A stretch of DNA of 64,000 nt from Bombyx mori. Taxonomy: Eukaryota; Arthropoda; Insecta; Lepidoptera; Bombycidae. The notes beneath the pieces are model-generated. The model did not search any database. It saw nothing but the letters and a program-made list of their open reading frames with translations, and was not told the DNA's origin. Below, one piece after another: positions 1 through 10,599 of this stretch; the stretch's first letter is position 1; every line of letters begins with the position of its first letter. A program made the position numbers and the translations under genes. Location: the NCBI RefSeq assembly GCF_030269925.1, contig NC_085121.1:8201501-8265500 (forward strand), written 5' to 3'.

Positions 1-673
1 CCACGGGCCCTATTCGTTTTGCCTATAGGCCGCAAATATGTATTCAATGTTTCAATGTTCTACATTTGGTGGCCATACCAATTCGTAACCTTAGTGCTTT
101 CTACAATATTCCTAGAAGTACATGGGTATTACACACAGGTACATACTTACTTATACGGGTGGCAATTACTCATTTGAAGCTGTCATTCATTGCCTGTCCT
201 TTCAAGAGAAATGATTAGAATGACTAATTCAATAACGACACATTTTCTAACAAGTTCTAGAGAATAACACAAAAATAAAACGCAAATCCGTTATCATTCA
301 ATTGTTCGACTTCAAAAAAGGTGGAGGTTCCCAATTCTACTGTATTTTTTATGTGTTTGATGTTTTTGAAAAAATTTAAAACTGTAATTTCAGATACGGG
401 ACCCATTTATAAACATGTGTTCTTGAGTTATCCTTAATGAAAAATATTTAATAGATTTCGACTGATTATATGCTTATTCTGTTGAAGTCGTTTTTTTTTC
501 CTAAAATTTTGTATTTTTTTTTCCAGGAATTCTTTCAGTAAGTAAATTTTAGTTACAGTTATTTTTTTAGTTACAGTTTATTTTAGTTACAGTTAGAAAA
601 CTGTTTTAACTACTGTAGATCGAATTATCGGAACGAAACCCAACGACAATTTTCCACGTTTATTTTTAGTGAG
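1..673. other. AT-rich intergenic sequence, nothing recognised
   Basis: I see no coding exon or recognisable repeat here. There are homopolymer T runs and a short repeated TTTTAGTTACAGTTA phrase near 549-595. Confidence 0.5.
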
Positions 674-949
674 TTTTTTTTTTTTAAATATAGCCGTATT
701 CAAGCCATTAACGGTCATTCGGCCCCAAAATTGGATTCCTGTACTGTGGGAACCAGAAGCTGATATACATATATACTTATCGATTACGTTTGAATATATA
801 AATTACATGTCGAAAATAAACACGCAGACACAGAGCAAACAAACCTGACCAACCAAACCATCATACCAATGTTTGCCCTATCTGGGAATCGAACCCATGA
901 ACGAAGGCGCAACAGTGACCGGCACTAACTACTGCACCACCGAATCAAT
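674..949 (-). repeat. tRNA-derived SINE, minus orientation
   Basis: On the minus strand the sequence starts near 949 with a tRNA-like head. A pol III A-box-like segment (GGTGGTGCAGTAGTTAG) lies at about 926-944 and a B-box (GGTTCGATTCC) at about 886-897. It ends in an A-rich tail, seen as a T run at 674-685 on the plus strand. Its head differs from the Bm1 family found elsewhere in the window, so it is a separate SINE family. It is not a functional tRNA gene, because the anticodon arm does not fold convincingly and a long non-tRNA body follows. Confidence 0.6.
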
Positions 950-1564
950 TATTTAATCGCGTCACTTACTTTTGGGATTAATTATGCATCAATTATATAT
1001 CAAATAATCTCCTAATGTTTTGGTACGTAATCACTGAAAAAGGATACCTTTATTATCTTAGAGTTACTCGAAATTTATTTATGAGCGGAGTGGATTAACG
1101 TTTCAAAGAAATGCTGTCTCTGTCTGGGGATCGAATAAAATATCCATATTTCGTCGACGGAAACAACGTGACGGTAAAATTAATCCGATTACACTATAAC
1201 ATTTCGAGATTGCTCTTAATAATTTCCAAATGTCGGGTGTTTTTCTATTGTTGGTCAATTTTATCAAATTTATTTGTCTTCTAACATTAAATTTCCAATC
1301 CCTTTAAAATATTTTTCTGTCACTTTAACTACCGCCCAGAACGATAGGCACGTTTCAGTTCAATCTACGTATTTTAAATTCTAATCTCACTACGCTGTTT
1401 ATACTACGGTCCTGGGTGGTTTCCTTTTTTTTTCAAAGTTATATATGTACTTCACGATGCAAGGGTAATAACGTCTTATTATAGCCTCAAATCTGGATAA
1501 CTTATGCATCATTTATAGTAGTAGTAGTATAATTTATAGAGGGGGTGCTATAGGCCTACAGCAC

Positions 1565-1630
1565 TCATCAGTATCACCGTACTACCTATTTCTTCCATGA
1601 AGCAGTAATGAGTTCTTGTGTGAAGAATTA
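1565..1630 (+). repeat. degenerate Bm1-like fragment
   Basis: The phrase running through TATTTCTTCCATGAAGCAGTA and TGTGTGAAG aligns with the middle of the Bm1 SINE body seen in better copies at 31151 and 50621. Divergence is high, which suggests an old copy. The rest of 950-1806 shows nothing I recognise. Confidence 0.35.
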
Positions 1631-1806
1631 TTTCTTTACGTATATGGGATTTCCAAGCTACACTAAAATAATTCTGGATGTGGTTGGTTTAAAATACTGT
1701 AATTTCAAACGCCTTACAGCATCAAAATGACTAACAGAAAACAAATATCTAACGAAATAACATTTTGATGAATAGATCAATCCAAATAAAAAATAAATTT
1801 TTACAT

Positions 1807-2209
1807 TTTATTTGTTGCTTAGATGGGTGGGTGAGCTCACAGTCCACCTTTAAGTGGTTACTGGAGCCCATAGATATCTACGACGTAAATACCGCCACCC
1901 ACCTTGAGATATGAGTTTTAAGTTCTCAGTATAAACGCATTACTGCTTCACGGCAAAAATAGGCAGGGTGGTGGTACCTACCCGTGTGGACTCACAAGAG
2001 GTCCTAGCAGCAGTAATTATGCAAATTATTATTTTGCGGGTTTGATTTTTATTACACAATGTTATTTCTTCACCGTGGAAGTCAATCGTGAGCTGTGTTA
2101 AGTACGTATTTCATTAGAAAAAAGGGTACCCGCCTGCGGGATTCGAACACCGGTACATCGCGCTTAACACGAATGCACCGGACGTCTTATCCTGTAGGCC
2201 ACGACGACT
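1807..2209 (-). repeat. Bm1-type SINE, near full length
   Basis: On the minus strand the head near 2209 reads GTCGTGGCCTACAGGATAAG. It is followed by a B-box (GTGTTCGAATCCCGCAGGCGGG), the conserved body (CTGTGAGCTCACCCACC near 1830) and the terminal AAGCAA... tail. The same arrangement recurs at 26291-26727 and 42227-42658, which defines the family in this window. It is tRNA-derived and mobilised by LINE machinery. Confidence 0.75.
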
Positions 2210-2903
2210 TAATTCTACTAACTATAAAAATGAATTTTGTTAATTATATAAATTAATTATTTTATATATAATTAATTATTCCTGAAATCCAACACAAAAG
2301 TGAAAGTTGTTTTAATAATAAAAGACGAAAAAAAATCGATGACTTAAAACATGCAGAGAGAGGTTTAAAGAGAACTACTAGAGAACTACCTAGATTACGT
2401 TAAGTCTAGTATGTTAACATAATATTATGTACACTCTTCTGAAACTAAAGAATTAATATGTAGCAGTATATTTTCTATTAAAACACTTGTGTCAACATTA
2501 AATCTTACTCTAGCTAAAGAAGCACGTTATATAAATTGTAGCATGACAATATGATTGGAGGCGCTCTTTGACTGGCGGTATAACGCGAACAGCTTAATCA
2601 CACGTAATTTAAGACTAAGATGGTAATGGTAAAAGTTGGTGTGTTTAATTTTTTTTGTCACGAGAAAGTAATTTCAGTTTTTTGTAATAAAGTTTCTCAC
2701 ACACTATCAACAGTCTTGTATAATGGTTGTATATGTTTAGAGTATGTTTAGGGCCTGCATAGGTGAAAGTATTTCCGAAAACGAAGAAAGATTAAGAAAG
2801 AAGTGTTAAAGATTACAAAAACGACATTAAAATGTTTTTGTATTGGGCGCAGTGTAATGTAATTAATGATCAAATGACGCGCTTTACTAATAATAGAACT
2901 ATA
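2210..2903. other. AT-rich intergenic sequence, nothing recognised
   Basis: No exon-like open frame, splice-flanked ORF or repeat boundary was recognised before the TA target site of the mariner element at 2902-2903. Confidence 0.5.
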
Positions 2904-4210
2904 CCTAGTCAGGTCATAAATTCTGTCACATGCTTAATGTAAAATAATTGAAACAAGTTTATTCATTATGTAACCATTCATATACCAAAATGAACTTAAC
3001 AAAACATAGATTCTTATGACACTAAAGTTTATTCAAAATGACCTCCGTGATTTTGAATACAGGCCCTCAATCTGCGCGGCCAGTCGTCTATCGCAGCACG
3101 AACGAGGTACATGTCAATATCGGCGGCTGCCTTAATCAAGGATGTCTTAAGTGACTCCAAATTGGGATGAGGCTTTGAGCACGCCTTTTCCTCCAAGTGT
3201 TGCCATATCTTGTAATCTAACGGATTCAAATCTGGACTGGAGGAGGTCCAGTCTTCGTGCCGGATGAAGTCGATTTCACGCGCCGCCAGCCAGTCTTGTG
3301 TGCTCTTCGCTCTATGAGCTGGCGCCGAATCTTGTTGGAATACCCAGTGCCTGTTATTAAACATGGTATGAGAAACAGGTTCCACAAGGTTCGCCAGGAC
3401 TGTATTTTGATACACAACTGCATTCGTTTTTACACCTTTCTCACAAAAATGTACCTCTGTTAAGCCCCAATAAGAGACTTCCAACCATATCATGAGCGAG
3501 GATGGAAAATGACCTCGTTGGACACGCGGAATACGGTTTCTCGCTTCTTCACTACTGTGTGCGTACACCTTATCATTTTGTTTGTTGTAGCTCTCTTTTA
3601 CGGTAAAAATTTTTTCATTCGAAAAAAGAATTTCCCGATATTTTTTCCCCGCGTACCGCTTCAGCAAAGCACGGCATCTCTTCAGTCTCAGGTCCATTAG
3701 ACGAGCATTCAAACGATGTCCTGTTTTTCTTCGATATGCCCGAAGCCCTAAGTCTTCATTTAACACCCGTTTCACCGTGGTTCTGCTTAACCCCATCTGA
3801 AGGGCCAACAGTTTCTGCTTACGTTTGGGATTTCTTTGAATTCGCGCCTTCACAGCTTTTATCACTGCTGGAGTCCTAACAGACCGAGGGCGACCACTTC
3901 TTGACCTGTCATCTACACTAGAGTCTTCATTGTATCGTTTGATGGTACGATAAACGAATCTTTTGGTTATATTCAAATATTTCAGTATGTTAAAAATTTG
4001 AATTGGCGCGTAACCGCAACGATGCAACGCAATAACTGCAACACGGTCTTCTTTAAGCGTCCACTCCATATTTAAAAATGAGTAAAATTCTAAAAGTATA
4101 CATTTTTATTTTCATGAACAATTCGAAATTCGAATTCAATAAACTTTTTTGTGGCCAGCATTCTAAAAGAAAAGTTTTTACTGTGTGACAATATTTATGA
4201 CCTGACTAGT
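2904..4210 (-). mobile_element. maT-type (DD37D) mariner element, copy 1
   Basis: This is a 1.3-kb class II element. The left end is CCTAGTCAGGTCATAAAT and the right end, read in reverse complement, is ACTAGTCAGGTCATAAAT. TA duplications flank it at 2902-2903 and 4211-4212. The same boundaries delimit copies at 33182-34483 and 54624-55934. It carries a single transposase ORF on the minus strand. Confidence 0.9.
3029..4069 (-). CDS. maT/mariner transposase with a substituted catalytic residue
   Basis: The uninterrupted 346-aa frame starts MEWTLKEDRVAVIALH. The N-terminal third is the paired-like helix-turn-helix DNA-binding region, containing RSRSGRPRSVRTP and KRKQKLLALQMGLSRTTVKR. The catalytic domain should carry D151, D247 and D285: the second is in QQDSAPAH and the third in NPLDYKIW, with 37 residues between them, which is the DD37D spacing of the maT group. 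In this copy the first position reads FSNEKIF instead of FSDEKIF (GAT to AAT). The protein could therefore bind ends but should not catalyse transposition. Other private changes include WTSSSPD for WPSSSPD and DMYLVRA for DMDLVRA. Compared with the 54.7-kb copy, this is a full-length but inactive relative. Confidence 0.9.
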   Translation of the reverse strand: MEWTLKEDRVAVIALHRCGYAPIQIFNILKYLNITKRFVYRTIKRYNEDSSVDDRSRSGRPRSVRTPAVIKAVKARIQRNPKRKQKLLALQMGLSRTTVKRVLNEDLGLRAYRRKTGHRLNARLMDLRLKRCRALLKRYAGKKYREILFSNEKIFTVKESYNKQNDKVYAHSSEEARNRIPRVQRGHFPSSLMIWLEVSYWGLTEVHFCEKGVKTNAVVYQNTVLANLVEPVSHTMFNNRHWVFQQDSAPAHRAKSTQDWLAAREIDFIRHEDWTSSSPDLNPLDYKIWQHLEEKACSKPHPNLESLKTSLIKAAADIDMYLVRAAIDDWPRRLRACIQNHGGHFE

Positions 4211-4212
4211 TA

Positions 4213-4919
4213 GTAATTTTTGCTCCGTTTGATACTTTAAAATAGTTACTCTATGTTTATTCAAATTTAGTTTTCGGGTACACCCCTTAGAGTTAGAGGT
4301 ACAGCAATGCCTCAGGTATTTGATGTCTTAAGCAGGGTCGGAGAGTTACCAATTAGAGAATTGCCCAAGTTAACAAATAACATAATGACTAAGCTATTGG
4401 GCATCAAAAAAATCCCGAACAATTATTTGTAAGGTGCGTAGCCACATTCGCGATGCGGTGTCTATGGACTCCGGTGACCGCAACAACAGATAGGCCGTGA
4501 GCTCCTCTGGTAATTTTTTTCCAAGAAACTTACTCACTACACGCCTACCGACCGCGTCAATTATAATGTGAAATAACGAATAAAATAATACTTTCATATA
4601 ATTTTCCAAACAACTCGAACTTGTTCATAACGTGAATAACATTGGTTATCAGTATATAACATCCATGATCACGCCTTTAATTATTTATTAATCTTCTATC
4701 AGTCATAACTTCATCGTAAATCGCCGTGGCCTAAAGGATAAGAGGCCCACCCCCGTATCTTTAGTCGTTCACACGAGCTTAACTCGACTCGACTCAAACT
4801 CCAACGTGCGTTTTGGTATGCTTAGTCGTAAAAATAAACTCCACTTAAACGTCCTTGGAAAATTTTCCTAACCGGAGTGGAGTAAACGAACTGTCAAGTC
4901 AACGTACGTCGCGACGTAC
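4213..4919. other. repeat-derived scraps upstream of a Harbinger remnant
   Basis: A short tRNA-head-like phrase (CGCCGTGGCCTAAAGGATAAG) at 4723-4743 matches the Bm1 head but is not followed by a Bm1 body. The segment at 4440-4500 has a GC-rich phrase (GGACTCCGGTGACCGCAACA) that I take as an unplaced repeat fragment. No gene is supported. Confidence 0.35.
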
Positions 4920-5056
4920 CTTGAATGTTCCTCAAGGCTGGTTTTCTATCAATTTCCAAATAGTACGTGGACCGCAAATGGAAATATATGATATTGTTGT
5001 GCGATGGCCTGGATCTGTGCATGATTCGCGTATATTTTTAAAATGTAATTTTGATA
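4920..5056 (+). pseudogene. PIF/Harbinger transposase (HARBI1-like) DDE-domain remnant
   Basis: The plus-strand frame reads VPQGWFSINFQIV, then MEIYDIVVRWPGS, then VHDSRIF. The order G-[WYF]-F-S-I-N-x-Q, then RWPGS-x-HD-[SA]-RIF, is the conserved core of Harbinger-superfamily DDE nucleases. Only about 45 residues are recognisable and stops close the frame at 5067. No terminal inverted repeats or 3-bp target duplications could be assigned, so I treat it as a decayed fragment. Confidence 0.6.
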
Positions 5057-5067
5057 ATTTTTATTAA

Positions 5068-5609
5068 TAAAGTAAATAGTTCGAGATTAGACTCTTGTTT
5101 AGACTCGTGGTTAGACATTTGAAACTCCTTATTTTATTTACCTTCATAAGAGTCATAGATTATACACTTAATATATTGATAAGAGTCATATTTTGCTTAC
5201 TACCTAATAAATAAAGTCAATTATAACTTTTATTTATGTAATAATAAACTGGTGGTTGTGGAAAAGCACTTCAACAACACGATGCAATCAAAATCACACA
5301 AAAACTGCGAATAAAAATACAAAACCGGGTCCGAAATCTAAAATAATAATGGGTTAGAAAATAAATAATACACTTTCAAATTTACCGCGCGCACACATAT
5401 TTACGAATCACTCAGCAACTAAAACATCAAACAAGTTCAATGCTTCTAGTTTCAAACAGACAGCGGCAGCTTGACTTTGTCATTAAACAATGACCATAGA
5501 CTACAGAACTCTATGGGTTTGATGCTAGCTTGATCAAATTTTCCTCAAACTGATGTTGTTGTGGTGACGCAATAACGCGACTCTACCTCACTCGAGGACA
5601 GTTGAGGAA
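5068..5609. other. AT-rich sequence, nothing recognised
   Basis: No repeat or exon identified between the Harbinger remnant and the poly-T that marks the 3' end of the next LINE. Confidence 0.45.
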
Positions 5610-6943
5610 TATTGTTTTTTTTTTCCTACCTATGCTGATAGCCTTGAGAGGCTATTTCAGCTTCGCCCTAACGTTTGTAGGTGAGCTCACGGGGCTCAAC
5701 CGGAGAGTTGCTTACACTGACCCTAGCAAGAGCAGTGCTTCGCAGAATCTACCACCGGATCGGAAACGCGACCCACTGAGAAGATCGGGCGAGAAACTCA
5801 GTGGGCTGTATCTGTGGGTTAATTCGCTCGTCGAGCCCTTCGTCACAAGCGACGGGTTCGACGAGGACGGTGACCGGTGCTTGTGGTGCCTAAAAGCACC
5901 ATTAATGGATCAGGAAGATCCGTAATGACGTGCTTTGGGCGACGTCGACGGTTTACCATTCGGTCTACTGGGTCGGGTATGTAATTTCCAGCGGCTACGA
6001 TGAGAGGGTTCTCATGTCGTGCCGCCTTCTCAAAATGGCGCAGTGATGCCGACTGTAGATACTTACTAAATGAGTCGAGCTCCAGGTCATCGTGGAGATC
6101 CACGTTCCTTAGGAACCATGGCGCTCCGACGGCTATCCTGCAGAATCGGGATTGAATAACCTGAAGGGATTTCAAGTGGGTGCGGGCTACGTGAGCGAAC
6201 ACTACGCATACGTCATGACGGGGCGTATACAAGTTTTGTAGAGAGTTACCTTATTACGGAGGGACAGTTTGCTTCGAATACAAAGCATTGGGTAGAGTCG
6301 TCCTAGTATAAACGCGGCGCGATCGCGAACCGTTTTTATGTGGGGACGGAATGTCATCCCTCTGTCGATGGTGACGCCTAGGTATTTGACCTTCGAGGCC
6401 CACGGTATGGGCTGGCCAAAGAGAGTGATGGGGCTAGCGGCGGAGGTGTTTGCGCGCCTATTAAGGAGTGGGATGCTCGAAGTGGTGTTCGGAGGGCGAC
6501 CCCTTTTGAAGAGCACCGCTGTGCTTTTCGCAGGGTTGATGTCAATTCGCTACTTCCGGAACCACTGTCTCATGGTGGCTACTACGATCTGGAGTCGCCG
6601 ATGAAGCAACGACATCTTCCTACACGAGTAGTAGATAGCCTTGTCATCGGCGAAGAGCGCTAGATGGGTCTCCGGAGACCGGGGTATATCATTGATATAC
6701 AAACTAAATGATAACGGGGAGAGCGCGGAGCCTTGCGGGACTCCGGCGGTCAGTTGACGGGGACGAGAACGACATCGAAACGAACGGTTCGACAAGAAGT
6801 CTCGTATGATGAGCACGAGTCTGTGTGGCACTCCCATGTTGTACAGTTTGTAAATTAAACCGTTGTGCCAGACTTTGTCGAACGCCTTCGCGATATCGAA
6901 GAAGAGGGCGCCGGTCGGGATTTGTTTTCGCCTATTTAGCCCT
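5610..6943 (-). mobile_element. Jockey-like LINE, 3' part, decayed and split by a later insertion
   Basis: A T run at 5613-5622 (poly(A) on the minus strand) marks the 3' end. A 3' UTR of about 230 bp follows, then reverse-transcriptase coding sequence in three broken minus-strand pieces: 6550-6940 (with GALFFDIAKAFDKVWHNGL, LTAGVPQGSALSPLSFSLY and LALFADDKAIYY), 6202-6516 (VKYLGVTIDRGMTF) and 5843-6232 (VARTHLKSLQVIQSRFCRI). A Trp-to-stop change near 6543 and a frameshift near 6200-6232 inactivate it, and FADDT has become FADDK. The 5' continuation is at 13678-13815 on the far side of the R1-clade insertion. Confidence 0.8.
6932..6943. repeat. 12-bp target-site duplication, left copy
   Basis: CTATTTAGCCCT occurs here next to the poly(A) tail of the R1-clade LINE and again at 13666-13677 at its 5' end. 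The two copies lie within the interrupted Jockey-like reverse-transcriptase gene. Confidence 0.85.
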
Positions 6944-7416
6944 TTTTTTTTTTTTTTTAGGAGGAAATCGCCGGACTTCCGCCCTCCCCTGGGGATGGAA
7001 GGCGGGGCATGTCGGAGTCGAACTGACTAAAACCTCCTGTCGCTCAACAACCCGCGTCCGAACCTCGCATGGGACAGAACCCATGCAAAGGCAAAGGGGG
7101 GAAAGTGAAGCGTTTAGTGCGGAGCACATCTCTCCCATCACCCTCCCCCTCGGGACGCCGGACCGGCGGTCGTCGGCGCCACGACCACCAGCCCTCTCGG
7201 TCGGCAGGCTATCCGGAGCCCGCCTAGATGGCGCCGGTTAGAATGGTCTATCCTACGGAATACCCCGCTGGGTCAGAACCAGCGTGGGTCGAGGATAGCC
7301 GGCCTTCCATCACCCGGATGCTCTTGCGTAAAACGCGTGCAGAGCAGCTTGCACGTCGTCTTCTTAGGCCCCCTTCGCCTGTCCCCAGACCGACATATGA
7401 AGGGGACCCGAAACAC

Positions 7417-10400
7417 TTAGAGGGCCAGGGCTTGGGCGAGATCCGCCTCCCTGGCCCCCGCTCGACGGCGGCGGGCTTGCGTGTCTCTCACGCGCCCCGC
7501 CGCCTCCTTCTGCGAGATGGTGCACTCGCAGAAGTCGAGCATCGCCTTCCACGACTCGTCGTCGCCGAGCATCGATGCCACAACACTCGGCAACGACAAG
7601 TCGTTTCCTATTTTTGCGACGAGGACACGGCGCCACCCCTCCCATGCGGGGCAGGCGACGAGCGTGTGCTCCGCCGTGTCCAAGCCGCAACCACAATGGT
7701 GGCACTCTGCCGTCGGCTCGGCTCCGATCCGGTGCAGGAACTCACCGAAGCAACCATGCCCAGTGAGCACCTGCGTGAGCCGGAAAGTGAGGCGTCCTCT
7801 GTCACGATTCACCCAATTCACAAGAACCGGGCGAATCGCCTCGACGGTCCTACGACCAGCCGAAGGATCGGCCAGCCGTCTGGACCATGCCTCCAGCACG
7901 GACCGCCGAGATTGGGCCCTCCGCGCTCTGACCACACTGGGGCTGGGACGTGCCACGCCCCGGATACGAAGGTCAGCCCGCCACTGATAGTCAGCAGCGA
8001 GCGCCTCCGCCTCCAGGACCCAAGGCGGCGTCCCAGCCAGTACACACGCCGCCTCGAAAGAGATGGTGCGATAACCACGGATGACCCTGACCGCGATGGT
8101 GCGTTGCGGCCGTTGCAGCAGCTTCGCTACCCCCACGGCCAGGGACTGGCCCCACACGGGCGCCCCGTATAGGGCCATTGATCGCACCACCCCTGTATAG
8201 AGACGGCGCGTCACCTGGTCAGGCCCCCCGACATTGGGAAGGAGCCGGCTTAACGCGCCGGCCACCCCCAACAAACGAGGGACCAGATTCTGAAAGTGAG
8301 CACGGAAGGTCCAACGACTGTCCAGAATGAGGCCGAGGTACTTCAACTGCACCCCGACCCCGATACGGACGCCTCCAACCACGATATGGGCATCGACAGG
8401 TGGCACTCTCCGGGGCCTGTGGAACCACATGGCCTCGGATTTACTGAGCGCCACGTCGAGGCCCAATCTCCTGATTTTGCCGACGACATGCGCCACCCCA
8501 GCCGTAGCAAGACGGGCAGACTCAGCAAAACTCCCCCCCCGGGCCACGACCAACGTGTCGTCTGCGTAACAGATTACACTCAGGCCCGGGAGGAGGGCAC
8601 CCCTCAGCACCCAGTCATACCCGATATTCCACAAAAGAGGGCCGAGCACCGACCCCTGTGGAACACCGCGCACGACCGGGAACCGGTGCACGATCCCACC
8701 GTGTCCGGTACACGTGACCGATCTGTCTTCCAAGTAGGAACCCACCAGCCGGCGAAGGTAGGGGGGCACTCCGTGTCGTTCCAGCGCCCCCCCTATCACG
8801 GACCAGGGCAGGGTGTTGAACGCATTGGCGATATCGAGTGACACCGCCAAAGCCACCCCACCCCCGGAGACGGCCTCATCCGAGAGGGACCGCACGCGAA
8901 GGATCGCGTCTACCGTTGAGCGGCCCTCTCGGAAGCCATACTGCTCCGCCGACAGATCGGGTCCCACCATGACTAGATGCTGGATGATGCGGGCTGCCAG
9001 AATGCGTTCCAGCAGCTTGCCCACCTCATCCAGCAACACGATGGGACGGTACCCAGCGGCAGTATCCGCCGGGCGCCCCTCCTTTCTCAACAGCACGAGT
9101 CTGCCCGTCCTCCACGATGAAGGAAACCGTCCCGACTCGAGGCAGGAGTTGTAAAGCCTCAAGAGTCGGTCCCCCAGGGCACCAAGAGCCAAGGCCCAAA
9201 CCCGGCCATGGACGCCGTCCGGGCCGGGTGCAGTGTCCTTCGCGCACATTTTACGCACTGCCACATGGAGCTCCGCCCCCGTTATATGGGGCACCTCAGC
9301 AGGGACGTCGCCGTCGTATTCTGACGGGGGGTCCATAGCGGGAGCGACAAATCCCTCCCGCTCCTGCGGAAACAGCGCCGAGACGATTTCCCGCAGCTGC
9401 TGAGGCTGGAGACGCTCCGTGATTGGGGGGGCCCATGGGCGCATTTTATTGCGCACCATATGATAGGGTCGCCCCCACGGATCCCCATCGAGCGTCTCCA
9501 AGAGACCCTCCATGTGTTGATCCTTGGCTCTTCTGATGGCCAGCTGCAAAGCCCTCTGCGCGACGCGAAATGCGCCGTACAGCCGGGCCTCCACCAGCGC
9601 GAACGCAACCGGATCGTTGCGACGCGGCAGGCGACGGCGGCGATGCCTAGCGCACTCGCGCCTCGCCCGAACGCACTCCACGCGGAGTTGCGCGATTTCG
9701 GGCGACCACCAGTACGCCTGGCGATTGGGAGACCGAGGGCTGATCCGGGGCATCGATACGTCGCAGATGCGACGCATCGTGTCCCGGAACCACCCCGCTT
9801 CGCCCTCGACCTCAACCGGATGTGGACGCATGGGCGCCCACGCCGCCACCGTAGAGGCTTCCATCAGTAGCGCCTTATTCAGGCGCTTCAGTGCCCACCT
9901 GGGGAATGACCGGGGCGCACCACGTGGGTAATCCCTGTGGGCGTCCGCGACTGCGGAGCGGGCGGAGAGATCAAACCGAATATATCGGTGATCGGACAGT
10001 GTCTCCGCCCCCTCCAAAACCCTCCAGTCGCGGATACGGCGCGCGATGGCCGGGCTCGCGAACGTAACGTCCACAATAGACTCGCCTTGCCACCGCACGC
10101 ACGTCGCAACCGACCCTCTATTCAACAAACAGAGGCCGGCCGCGTTCGCCCACCTCTCCAGTAGCCTACCACGAGCGTCCGAGCGGGGGGAGCCCCATGC
10201 GACAGATTTCGCATTTAGGTCCCCCGCGAGAATCACTGGACGAGGAGCGAGGCGGCGAGCAATCGCCCCGATCCCGCCCAGGAAATGCCCGAACTCGACG
10301 GTAGGCCTGTTCGGAGAGAAGTATGCCCCGATCACGACGGTCCCTTCCAGCTTCACCGCGACGAACCCTTGGCCCCTGGTCACCATCGCCAGGGGGGGGA

Positions 10401-10599
10401 TCGCCGCGTCCCTTCTTATGACTATGGCCGCCAGGCCGCCGTCGTCCCCAAACCAGCAATCATTTGCCGGGGGAACGAAGTACGGCTCGGCGACCACAGC
10501 CACATCTATGGACCACTCCGCCATGCTCTGAGACAGCATGTCCTGAGCTCTGGCGGAGTGGTTCAGGTTTCCTTGGAGGAAGCGATAGGTGCGGTCCAT
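7417..10599 (-). CDS. R1-clade LINE ORF2: endonuclease and reverse transcriptase, 1060 aa
   Basis: Residues 1 to about 220 form an apurinic-like endonuclease domain with N-terminal QGNLNHS, VVAEPYF, ILAGDLNAKSVAWGS and C-terminal SDHRYIRFDL. This is the nuclease that nicks target DNA. About residues 450-760 are the reverse transcriptase, with PGPDGVHGRVW, AEQYGFREGRSTVDAI, VALAVSLDIANAFNTLPW, VRGVPQGSVLGPLLWN and the catalytic CYADDTLVV (Y678 to D681). The C-terminus carries a Cys/His motif (CHHCGCGLDTAEHTLVACPAW, one residue of which varies between families) typical of R1-type elements. The start codon shares its A with the ORF1 stop (TAATG at 10601-10597), which implies reinitiation after ORF1. 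The frame has no disruption, so the enzyme is potentially functional. Confidence 0.9.
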   Translation of the reverse strand: MDRTYRFLQGNLNHSARAQDMLSQSMAEWSIDVAVVAEPYFVPPANDCWFGDDGGLAAIVIRRDAAIPPLAMVTRGQGFVAVKLEGTVVIGAYFSPNRPTVEFGHFLGGIGAIARRLAPRPVILAGDLNAKSVAWGSPRSDARGRLLERWANAAGLCLLNRGSVATCVRWQGESIVDVTFASPAIARRIRDWRVLEGAETLSDHRYIRFDLSARSAVADAHRDYPRGAPRSFPRWALKRLNKALLMEASTVAAWAPMRPHPVEVEGEAGWFRDTMRRICDVSMPRISPRSPNRQAYWWSPEIAQLRVECVRARRECARHRRRRLPRRNDPVAFALVEARLYGAFRVAQRALQLAIRRAKDQHMEGLLETLDGDPWGRPYHMVRNKMRPWAPPITERLQPQQLREIVSALFPQEREGFVAPAMDPPSEYDGDVPAEVPHITGAELHVAVRKMCAKDTAPGPDGVHGRVWALALGALGDRLLRLYNSCLESGRFPSSWRTGRLVLLRKEGRPADTAAGYRPIVLLDEVGKLLERILAARIIQHLVMVGPDLSAEQYGFREGRSTVDAILRVRSLSDEAVSGGGVALAVSLDIANAFNTLPWSVIGGALERHGVPPYLRRLVGSYLEDRSVTCTGHGGIVHRFPVVRGVPQGSVLGPLLWNIGYDWVLRGALLPGLSVICYADDTLVVARGGSFAESARLATAGVAHVVGKIRRLGLDVALSKSEAMWFHRPRRVPPVDAHIVVGGVRIGVGVQLKYLGLILDSRWTFRAHFQNLVPRLLGVAGALSRLLPNVGGPDQVTRRLYTGVVRSMALYGAPVWGQSLAVGVAKLLQRPQRTIAVRVIRGYRTISFEAACVLAGTPPWVLEAEALAADYQWRADLRIRGVARPSPSVVRARRAQSRRSVLEAWSRRLADPSAGRRTVEAIRPVLVNWVNRDRGRLTFRLTQVLTGHGCFGEFLHRIGAEPTAECHHCGCGLDTAEHTLVACPAWEGWRRVLVAKIGNDLSLPSVVASMLGDDESWKAMLDFCECTISQKEAAGRVRDTQARRRRAGAREADLAQALAL

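Noticed and set aside
886..945. tRNA gene on the minus strand
   Set aside because: A- and B-box phrases are present, but no complete cloverleaf could be folded, and a SINE body with an A tail follows.
5602..5925. 107-aa plus-strand ORF
   Set aside because: It runs through the LINE 3' UTR that recurs at 13978, 47440 and 59705, so it is repeat sequence read in the wrong direction.
7228..8172. 314-aa plus-strand ORF
   Set aside because: It lies antisense to the LINE ORF2 in GC-rich sequence, has no domain, and is a shadow of the real frame.
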